Positions 57,001 to 64,000 of a stretch of DNA of 64,000 nucleotides are shown here, piece by piece. A model generated the notes under the pieces. It was not told the origin of the DNA and searched no databases. It saw nothing but the letters and a program-made list of their open reading frames with translations. Origin of the DNA: Aplysia californica. Lineage: Eukaryota > Mollusca > Gastropoda > Aplysiida > Aplysiidae. The position numbers were made by a program, and so were the translations under genes. Numbering within the stretch: the first letter of the stretch is position 1; each line of letters opens with the position of its first letter. The stretch is taken from NCBI RefSeq assembly GCF_000002075.1, contig NW_004797499.1, positions 382,734 to 446,733 of the forward strand. The letters run 5' to 3'.

Positions 57001-60000
57001 TTCTTATGACACCCACAAAAGCTCTTTTGGGGGTGGGGGTGGGGGGTTGTGCAAAATTTTCAGACAATCTGGTTGAGGCTCACATGCAGGTCTACTGTTT
57101 GCAAAGTATTTGTGGTTGCTCGATTTTTGTTTTCTTTATCGAGTTTAAAAAAAGAATTTCTGGCATGTTGGTCTTAATTCCAGCTGAATCATTATAATTG
57201 ATTTCAGCATGTCTGTCTTTTGTGGCAGTATTTACTAAGCTTGGAACCAACTTTTGTCTTCTGTGCAAATATTCTTGTTCATGAGGTTTTAATAGAATGT
57301 AAAAAGGGAAATGTTGATCAGGTTGTTTTTATATTTGTGTCTCATTGTCAATGGATATATCCTTTCTGCTCAATGGACAGGTTGTAGCCACTCTCAAGTG
57401 TACAGAATCTGATGGTGATGAGGATTCTGTGGAGACTGTGGGGTTCTGTAAAACGTAAGTTGTTGCTTCCTTACCTGAATGCAGCTGTGAGTCTACAAGA
57501 AGTCTCCATGGTGACATTCATTTCAAATTTTAGTGTTTCTATAGCGTAAGTTTATGACTTTTTCTTTTTCAGAGAAAAGATAGAGTCAAAATAAATACTG
57601 TTACTTGCTTCCCCGCTCCTGATACATGATTTCTTTATGTGGCTTTGTTTTTGTGTAATGAATCTTTTACATCAGGGGATGGACTTTTAACCACCCAATA
57701 TGTTTGTTTGTTGTAAAATAACCATGTATAACAAGCTTTTATTAATTGGCATATTAAGTAGTTTCCTTGAGCACTAGTTTACTGAAGTTTTTTCTAAAAA
57801 CTTTCAGGTTATCGCATCTTACTGGGGCTTTTATTAATATTTTAAAAATGTCTTTATTTTAACAATAGCCCTTCAAGCTGTGAAATGTTAAGAGTGAAGT
57901 TGTTGTTTTTTTTAAAACCTCCTCTCCAGGCATGAGTATGTGGCCACTGGCACTCTGAGTGGTAACCTGGAGATTTGGAACCTGCCCTCCAAGTCTGTGA
58001 GGCACAGATGTGATCATCCGGTGAGGCTTTTCTCCTCTTTCTGTCCATCCTTCATTTCATTATGAGTGTAGTAATAACTCATACATTCACCCAGTTGGAG
58101 CACTGTCTTGTTTGTTCTGGTCATTAATTTGCCATTTTAAAGATTAGAAAATGCCTTACTTTCAGAAACATGTGTAAAGCTTCTCTCCTTTTTCTTATTG
58201 TAACTTTTTAAATTCTTCTCTTTTTCTGTTTGTGATGCCTGTTTTCTTTTTCTTTCATCATTGTTATTGTACACTTTAAGAACACCCGTTTAAAGCTTTT
58301 GATTGTAATTGTCTCTCTCAGATTCTAGGCCGCCTTATTTCTTTCTTTTTTTTTATGTGGGTAATCACAATTTTTATTCCAGTGATTATAGCCATCTTTT
58401 TAGCATTTACCTAACAGTTTATCGCTTTAGCTATATAGGTCATTGTCTAGAATTCAGTGAAATTCTTTTTGTTCTTTTCTGTGATAACATCCCCCCCCCC
58501 CCTGTCATATGACCATTATACTGTTGCTCTACATTATGTTGAAAGGGTGTGGTCTTTGTACCTCTAATTTATATCTGTATTTTGTTCAAGATTGAACTGA
58601 CTCATGACGCTCTTAGTTAAGCTGATTTATGAGACCTTTGATTAAATGTATCTGTTCATGAGTGACAATGATAAGGTTGAGTTTGTTTGTTTTTTTAACA
58701 GTAAGGAAATGTATTTTATTGTTGTAAATTCTGTTATATTCCATAAAGCTTGTGCTGCTTAGTATAATTTGTATTGCTTCTGCACTATCACTCAAAATTT
58801 ATTTTTGTCTTTCCTCTTGTTTTTTTTGTTTTTTTTTTCCTCTGCTGTGAGACTCATTGTGTTGATGTGCTTCTCTTTCCTCCATTTGCTCAGTATGGCA
58901 TCGTGAAGCTCCGCTGGTCTGCGTCCTCCCCTATTCTCTACACTGTATGCCTTGATGGCTGCGTACGGCAGTTTGATGGACGCAATGGTCAGCTAATGAG
59001 GATGTGGCAGGGTCACTCTGCAGGCATTTTGGATTTTGACATAGCCAGGTAAAGATTGCAGCTAAAATAAATACCGAACTGAGTAAAAGTGAAAGTTCTG
59101 TGAAACAAAGATACAGTTTTTGTGGTTGTTAAAATGGATTTATTGAGCATTGTCTTCTGAGACAATCATTGGTACTGTTGTTTTATAAGAAGTAAGACAA
59201 GGGCGAAAAATCTCGGAGGGCCTGTGTGCAAGTTGCGCTCGTTAAAGATCCCGTGGTGGTCTAAAATCGAAAAGAGTAGGCTTCGGCCGCCACCCGGGCA
59301 AAATTCAAAATTTCCTACCAACTGAAAAATGTAATGTGTCCCGCGCACTCATATGACCTTATGCAGTTGTGAGCGCCGTAAAACACTTACAAAAAGAGAA
59401 GAAGTAAAAGATGATTCTTGAAGACAACCTTTTTTTTTTAACCCTCTGGCTGAGGTGTGTCAGCTCCTTAAGATTATCTTGCAGAAACACAAACCTTAAA
59501 TGAGAAAAACACAGCTTATTGCTTTGCAGTGTAAAAGGCAATGAATTGTTATGCAGGATACTTTTTTTTTTTGGCTGATGTTTTGTGCACTGTCACTCAT
59601 TTTTTTAACCAGTTTACGTATGGTTGGGTATAAGATCTCTCAGAACTTTAAAAATTCCTCTATAATCATAATTCAATCTTTACTGTGTTCTTGTAGCTTC
59701 AGATGCAATATTTACTAAGATCATAAATGTTTGTTTTCATCCCACTGAACCGGTTTACAATCGTATTTTACTCATTTGTTTCTGTTTGAGTTTTGTTGTT
59801 TTCTTTTATATGACTTATCACTATCTGTAAAAAAAAAAGTGTTCTACAATGGCTGCAGTAGCCACTGTGCATATTATATTATATAAATATGTTGTATATT
59901 ATAATCTCTTTTTTTCTGTTTTTCAGAGACGAGTCATTCATTGTTACTGCTTCCGATGACTTCACGGCCAAAGTATTTTCTCTCGCTGATGCACCGAGAT

Positions 60001-60002
60001 AA
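48187..60002 (+). CDS. AAMP: AAMP, angio-associated migratory cell protein (WD40 protein), complete
   Basis: AAMP is a conserved cytosolic WD40 protein linked to cell migration and, through its yeast counterpart Sqt1, to ribosomal protein uL16 chaperoning. Eleven exons keep one frame: 48187-48319, 51994-52098, 52698-52811, 53175-53314, 54279-54423, 54680-54763, 55715-55830, 57381-57454, 57930-58020, 58894-59048, 59927-60002; 410 residues against 434 in human. The start ATG has A at -3 and G at +4, and an in-frame TGA at 48175-48177 excludes an upstream start. Residues 1-75 are acidic ([17 protein letters not shown]); 75-410 form the propeller, with WD-type ends [53 protein letters not shown] and VRQFDGRNG, closing with [16 protein letters not shown], the family C-terminus. 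Blade 5 ends [10 protein letters not shown], without the Trp, as in vertebrates. It is head to head with the small - strand gene. A polyadenylation signal follows at 60089. Confidence 0.96.
48340..48600. repeat. TAGATC/TCTAGA-rich simple sequence
   Basis: Dense overlapping TCTAGATCTAGA palindromes at the start of AAMP intron 1. The same motif recurs at 2330-2470, 15620-15960, 20025-20105, 45943-45962 and 56425-56445, inside otherwise unrelated elements. Confidence 0.8.
48604..48745. repeat. Hairpin derived from element A
   Basis: GGACTTCCGTAACGAGCGAC (48608) and the inverse GTCGCTAGTTACGGCAGTCC (48719) pair over about 25 bp around a GGGTAGGGTTAGGGTTAGG loop. The right arm and loop match the TTAGG/GGTGGTCGCTCGTTAC region of element A. 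Confidence 0.75.
48800..48845. repeat. CT microsatellite
   Basis: Uninterrupted CT dinucleotides in AAMP intron 1. Confidence 0.95.
49115..49410. repeat. Tandem array of about 33-40 bp units
   Basis: The unit TAGTATTCACACACCC, then TGTGCGAATA, then ATTTCA recurs about eight times with small changes. It lies in AAMP intron 1. Confidence 0.85.
49439..49984. mobile_element. Foldback element with about 110-bp inverted repeats
   Basis: The left arm TGTCAAGCGCCATATGCCGA... and the inverse of the right arm TGTCAAGCGCCATTTGCCGA... match over about 110 bp, including AGATGGCGCAGAACCATAT. TCAA flanks both ends (49435-49438, 49985-49988), so the target duplication may be 4 bp. The interior repeats the GCGATCTTAAGAT and GCGCCATCT motifs. 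Confidence 0.75.
50033..50791. mobile_element. TA-flanked element M1, copy 2
   Basis: Ends CAGTTGAACCTGTGTAAGAC and AAGTTCGACTG with TA at 50031-50032 and 50792-50793. It is collinear with 3781-4512, including GGCAGGACTGATCAAGATGA. It lies in AAMP intron 1. Confidence 0.82.
50945..51070. repeat. GA/CAGA microsatellite
   Basis: A G-run followed by GAGA interspersed with GACA units. It is bracketed by inverse TATTCTCACCCGGTG-like sequences (50837-50852 and 51278-51293). Confidence 0.9.
53011..53085 (+). mobile_element. SINE 3' tail in AAMP intron 3
   Basis: GGCACTTATATGACCTTATT and GTGTTGCAAGTGCCGTAAAAC followed by CTTACTAAAAC match the tails at 39163, 59335 and 60545. Confidence 0.5.
56054..57094. 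mobile_element. Element A, copy 3, in AAMP intron 7
   Basis: Complete copy with ends TAGACCTGCATGT and ACATGCAGGTCTA and a perfect 6-bp duplication CTGTTT (56048-56053, 57095-57100). An open frame at 56063-56422 is shared in part with copy 2 but has no recognisable domain. Confidence 0.88.
59182..59400 (+). mobile_element. SINE body and tail in AAMP intron 10
   Basis: GCTCGTTAAAGATCCCGTGG, AAAAGAGTAGGCTTCGGCCG and GCACTCATATGACCTTATGC lead to a GTGAGCGCCGTAAAACAC tail. The tail is shared with 39163 and 53011. The tRNA-like head is missing. Confidence 0.6.
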
Positions 60003-60088
60003 CATTGCCAGTCGTTGGGTGTCTTGGAAATGTATAGCTCAGTGTACAGTGTGACTGGAGATGTATGAATATGAAATTGTGATGAAGG

Positions 60089-60094
60089 AATAAA
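60089..60094 (+). terminator. AAMP polyadenylation signal
   Basis: AATAAA lies 87 bp after the AAMP stop codon, followed by a T/G-rich stretch, the usual arrangement for cleavage and polyadenylation. Confidence 0.7.
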
Positions 60095-60411
60095 AAAAAC
60101 TTTGTGTGAAGAATATTTCTTATGTCGTCTGAGTAAAGTTAATTATTTGGGAAGTGGTTGTTTTTACAAGTGATTGTCCTGGACGGTTCACCATTGCACT
60201 GTAGGTTCAACTGTATAATTTCAAAGGTAATATGTAGAGGGGAAACGGCTTAATCATAGTAACCTACGTTTTTGGCTAAAGCAAGTTATGGTAGGGAGCT
60301 GCCTCTGTGCAAGAGGATGATGAGTGTGTTCCCACGCCCACCCCTTTTTAACCTCAGCTACTGGAGTTCATTATGTTCATCTGATTTAAAATGGCACTAA
60401 GACAAATCAGC

Positions 60412-60605
60412 AAACATAGGTGGTTGGCGAGCACTCTGATATGGTTTGCTCCTTCTTTCCCATCAAACATCAATCAGTCTCATCTCTCCTCTTTTTTTTT
60501 CTATATTAATGATACTCTCTATTGACACCTATAGTCTCTGGAACTTGTATGACATATTTGTGTTGCAAGTACTGTAAAACTTGCTAAAATTAAAACTAAA
60601 TTGAC
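60412..60605 (+). mobile_element. SINE, S family
   Basis: GGTTGGCGAGCACTCTGATA, TTTGCTCCTTCTTTCCCATC and a GTGTTGCAAGTACTGTAAAAC tail, as at 35966 and 20990. It lies just beyond AAMP. Confidence 0.6.
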
Positions 60606-60619
60606 AAACTCATTTTGAT

Positions 60620-60965
60620 TCTTATGAGCCAACTGCGTTGAACAGCCGTAACTATTTTTCTAGAGGGTGACTTGTTGTCCATTAGGATCAGATCATGTCA
60701 CTTGCATGACCAGAAATGAGTCAACAATGGCGTAATAAAACACCTATCAAACAAAAACAAAGGGTCAGATCTTTGTACTGACTGTTAAAAAAGTCCACAT
60801 GTACCCTTTTGCGTATCCATCAGTGTGCTCAACGATTTCAGTGATTACCCAAAAAAATGTTTTTTATTTTTTGTTTGTCTGTTACTGAAAACATTCTCAT
60901 ACACCTATTAATATATAAGGAGATGGAAAGGGTTGGTTACTTACTTGGTTGGAGAATAGGCATCA
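60620..60965. other. Intergenic; nothing recognised
   Basis: Short AT-rich stretch between a SINE and LINE remains. Confidence 0.4.
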
Positions 60966-61357
60966 TTGCAGGCGGCACAATGCCATAGCTGCTCCTCCCT
61001 CTCCAGGATCTATGAAAGGGTCTGCCTGCTGATCGTGCCTGTTAACAGCTGGTTAGATATTCTTCTGGTTTTTCCACACAGGTTGCTGTCTCTCCCCGTC
61101 CCTCTAGAGACACCAGCTTCCCTTAGTCTATCCATTGTGTGTGAAGTGGTGCCTTCATCCTCTCTGTTGTCGTTGAACCATGCTGTCAATGCTGCCATGA
61201 CTGTTGGTGGATCTAATTGCATGGTGCCGCTAATCTCAGCCTGGCCGGCTAGCTTATCAGCACGTTCATTGCCTTGAACTCCTGCATGAACAGGGCTAAA
61301 GATCCATACAATCCTTGTGAGTCTGCTGTTTTGTACTGCCTCTCGCCAGTCTGCATA
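60930..61357 (-). mobile_element. LINE RNase H and C-terminal fragment, minus strand
   Basis: On the - strand the frame reads VWIFSPVHAGVQGNERADKL, the last RNase H motif, then about 60 residues (TRRISNQLLTGTISRQTLS), one stop, and LEREEQLWHCAACND. The upstream part is cut off by the M4 element inserted at 61358. A non-LTR origin is inferred from the motif. Confidence 0.6.
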
Positions 61358-62120
61358 CAGTATAATCCACTTATATCGACGTCCGATTTATCAGCATTTT
61401 GACATCGACATAATTTTTCTTTCAATATCTTCACTAAACAATTTCTCTTATATCGCCTTTTTTTCGGCCCACTCTACTTTATCGACATGCTTCCTAGGTA
61501 CCTGGTGAAGCCCACGAACATAAATAGGGGACAAAGCCACGCATATGGTCAGCCCATTAGTTCTTCATTACGTCCGCATACCCGCCAAGTAGCCTATATT
61601 CGACACACCAGGCTTTAATACTAATAGGTCATGTAGAGCCTACACAGTGTAGTCTCCAACACAGTATAGTGCCTCACAGACGTGAGCGTCTTGGACACTG
61701 GGCATCACTTCTCTACCCCCACTCCCAATCGCTCACTCCTCTTCCCTATCCCATTCTCAAGCTCAGTCTGTCCTTGGCAAGTGCCACGGTCAGCGAGTCA
61801 GTGCCTCACCTTTACATTTTCTCGAGCAAGCGACCATAAACAGGCCTTACAGGGATGCTACAACAAAGTTTGCGCTGGTATGTAGTGTGCCTCGCGCTGC
61901 TTGATTCTTTGTACATGTACCATACCTCCAACCCCCTCCCTTCTGCCTCTTGTTGGTTTCAAAAATGAAGGGAAGCAACCAGCTTTGAAAAAAAGTAATG
62001 TTGTCTTTTACCGCTGACCTCCCCTTGTTTTTCCTCTTTGGCTTTATATTTTCATTTATCAACATTTTTTCGACATCAAATCCACTTCCCAAAGCATGTC
62101 GATATAAGCAGATTATACTG
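61358..62120. mobile_element. TA-type inverted-repeat element M4
   Basis: Left CAGTATAATCCACTTATATC, right inverse CAGTATAATCTGCTTATATC. The left flank is TA (61356-61357), the right TG, one change from the expected duplication. TATCGAC motifs recur inside. It splits the LINE fragment at 60930-61357. Confidence 0.75.
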
Positions 62121-62139
62121 TGCATCATGTGTTTCTTCA

Positions 62140-62345
62140 CTTTTTCGAGGGTACTCATGAAGCCCATGCGGGACGCTCAATGTTAAAAACAATCAGGAAA
62201 CGACAAATGCAGTTTTTGGGACACCTGAATAGACATAAGGGTCTTGAACATCTAGATCTCACTGGCAAAATTGAGGGCAAGCGAGGCAGGGGTAGGCCCA
62301 GAACAACATACACGTACATTGTACTTAGGGAACCTAAACAAATGG
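62140..62345 (+). mobile_element. LINE RT C-terminal scrap
   Basis: RKRQMQFLGHLNRHKGLEHL and GKIEGKRGRGRPRTTYT match the conserved C-terminal stretch of several LINE reverse transcriptases. Nothing upstream of it is left. Confidence 0.55.
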
Positions 62346-62369
62346 GTCACAGGTAAAGATCAGGGAAAC

Positions 62370-62700
62370 GTAGCTTTTTTTTTAGAGCATCCGAGCAAAG
62401 GAATGAATGGAAACCCATGATCGCCGATGTCTGTCGCAGATCACAGTTCAATGAATGTAGAAGGCGGGCTTCAAACCTGCCTGTCAGGGCCAACTTGGGC
62501 AGAGAGTGAGAGGAATACAACGTCCCAGGAGAAAGACTGAGATACTCAATAAAAATTCTCTCCAAACGGGAATTGAACTCAAGTCTTCTGTGTATGATGA
62601 CAAAGCACCTACATGTAACAACTACGCCACAGATACCAGTTTCAAAAGTCAAAAGCACAGCCAAATTTTAACAAATAGGCTACTGCACAAGAAGCACTGT
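62370..62700 (-). mobile_element. tRNA-derived SINE, minus strand
   Basis: On the - strand from about 62640: a GTGGCGTAGTTGTTA A-box-like and a GAGTTCAATTCCCG B-box-like motif about 40 bp apart, with a body to about 62400. Confidence 0.55.
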
Positions 62701-62764
62701 ATAGAGTACATGTAATGTTATGATTATAATGTATACACACACTCTCTTTTTCTCTTCACTCTCT

Positions 62765-62766
<2 letters not shown>

Positions 62767-62856
<90 letters not shown>
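62767..62856. repeat. CA microsatellite
   Basis: About 45 uninterrupted CA dinucleotides, followed by GAGAGA. Confidence 0.97.
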
Positions 62857-62859
<3 letters not shown>

Positions 62860-62899
62860 GGAGAGAGAGAGACACAGACATATGATTCACTTACAAGAG

Positions 62900-64000
62900 C
62901 AATGTACCTGGCTCTGCATAACCTTTGAAAGAGTGACATGTATGCCATAATTCAAAACAAACAGTCAGACAGGTAGTCAAGAGTTGGGTATAAGAAGTGA
63001 AAGGGAGGGGGGGGGGGGGGGGGGGGGCTTACGGGCATACTTTTTAAAAAATAAGAGTTGGTTTCTTCAATGTATTTAAGTTTAAATCTTATGGGACAGG
63101 TTTTCAATTATTACCACACCTCATAACGGCCAATCTTGGGGTGAGCATAAAGTTGGTGTTATAACGGGGCAGGTGGAACAACGGGTTCTGATTATCTAAT
63201 GCTGTCCTCTGTTAAAAGCACCGACTGCCCGGCTCAGGGCTGATTCGTGAACACGTTAATTCAAATTGGAAAAAAATCAGTGTGGGCTACAACTGCTACT
63301 ACAGCCGCATCAGAGACTTCGACTTCTTGCCCTAATGCATGCAACCCAAAGACTTTAGAATTTTAATTATAACCTTGTCGATGCTATAGCTAAAATGTAC
63401 AAGACAAAAAAGAGGTTGTAACTTCTAAGACATAAATCGACGACAATCAGCGCTAGCTCGCAGAGTCTTGCATCGGAGACCGAGAAGGGAAGACGGAAGA
63501 CTATCATCACTGCGCAGCTTCCGAGTGGGTGCCGTGTGTTCAGTGCGTAGGCCTATCTCTGGCGCAAAGTTAAATGGCAATGTTGGGGGGGGGGGGGGCA
63601 AAATTGCGTTAACCTAGTAGCTTAGTAAGGAACACACAATTCGGGCAGTTTTAAAGGGCAATTAGTATGTTTATAATTTATAAAGAAGTGTTCTTATTCG
63701 TGCATTGGCAAAACCTGGCGGTGTAATTTTAAGGAGGAAGAGGGGGCGGTTTAGCGGGGGTTGACTGTTTCTTTATTTAAATTGGGGGTTTTGTGTTTAA
63801 AGGGTTTTTTTTGGGGGGGGAAGGGGGGATACCTTAGGATACATGTGCTTTGGGGGAAGAGAATAGATATAAAGCTGCCCGTCTGCAGACTACGGGCAAA
63901 TTACGTTGGAAAAGGTTTCGCCCACAAACAACGCACATTTTGCGCCTACAGTAACGCCAATGTGTCTACTACTACTACTAGATGTAAAACTACAGGAGCT
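62900..64000. other. Intergenic; no gene recognised
   Basis: Holds G-runs at 63007-63027, 63585-63598 and 63814-63822 and a run of TACTAC at 63968-63979. No exon or known element end was identified. Confidence 0.4.

Noticed and set aside
1791-57094. 6-bp target duplications taken as a sign of Polintons
   Set aside because: The elements are about 1 kb with 12-bp ends and carry none of the Polinton genes; nothing capsid-like or polymerase-like was seen.
1-64000. LTR retroelements or retroviral remains
   Set aside because: No long direct repeats with TG...CA ends, primer-binding site or gag/protease/integrase text was found. All RT sequences have LINE features.

Overview
This is an animal nuclear window, about 64 kb, AT-rich, with GT-AG introns and a dense load of transposons. 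Nothing names the species. The I-like and RTE-like LINEs, tRNA-derived SINEs, many short inverted-repeat elements and pervasive TAGATCTAGA motifs would suit a mollusc, perhaps a gastropod; this is an inference at low confidence.

Three host genes can be supported by exon-by-exon reading. (1) CDC27/APC3, + strand, 3493-21590: the last ten coding exons (455 codons, the TPR superhelix and C-terminal tail) of this anaphase-promoting complex subunit; its 5' part lies left of the window. (2) A small unnamed gene, - strand, 47611-40382: two exons joining in frame to a 70-residue single-pass membrane protein, with a 7.0 kb intron full of transposons. (3) AAMP, + strand, 48187-60002: a complete 11-exon WD40 protein of 410 residues. 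Genes 2 and 3 are head to head, 575 bp apart between start codons, over a shared intergenic segment carrying an ETS-type motif.

Nearly everything else is mobile DNA, much of it nested. 1-13.4 kb: copies of an element called here X (6-bp target duplications, ends CATAGCTGCCAC) containing Harbinger-like and hAT-like insertions; a first copy of element A (about 1.03 kb, 6-bp target duplications). 14-17.5 kb: a RNase H-bearing LINE split by a second A copy. 18.9-20.7 kb: a Harbinger remnant split by a third X copy. 21.6-31.4 kb: the CDC27 3' region and quiet intergenic DNA with one 1.07 kb element (6-bp duplication) and one TA-flanked element. 31.4-35.6 kb: a pogo-like shell holding a minus-strand LINE and a 700-bp inverted-repeat element. 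36.3-37.1 kb: a hAT-type short element with a perfect 8-bp duplication. 40.7-47.5 kb (intron of the small gene): RTE and CR1/L2 LINE fragments, a hairpin-bearing tandem array, nested TA-flanked elements, a Mutator-type foldback with a 9-bp duplication and a hAT-type element. 48.3-52 kb (AAMP intron 1): TAGATC-rich DNA, a hairpin derived from A, a short tandem array, a foldback element and a TA-flanked element. 56-57 kb: a third A copy in AAMP intron 7. 60-64 kb: SINEs, LINE RNase H and RT scraps, a TA-flanked element and a CA microsatellite.

No tRNA, rRNA, CRISPR, LTR retroelement, retrovirus or Polinton was seen. The most interesting items are the small divergent membrane-protein gene, the shared 6-bp target duplication of three otherwise unlike element families, and the nested insertion stacks that give a readable order of events.
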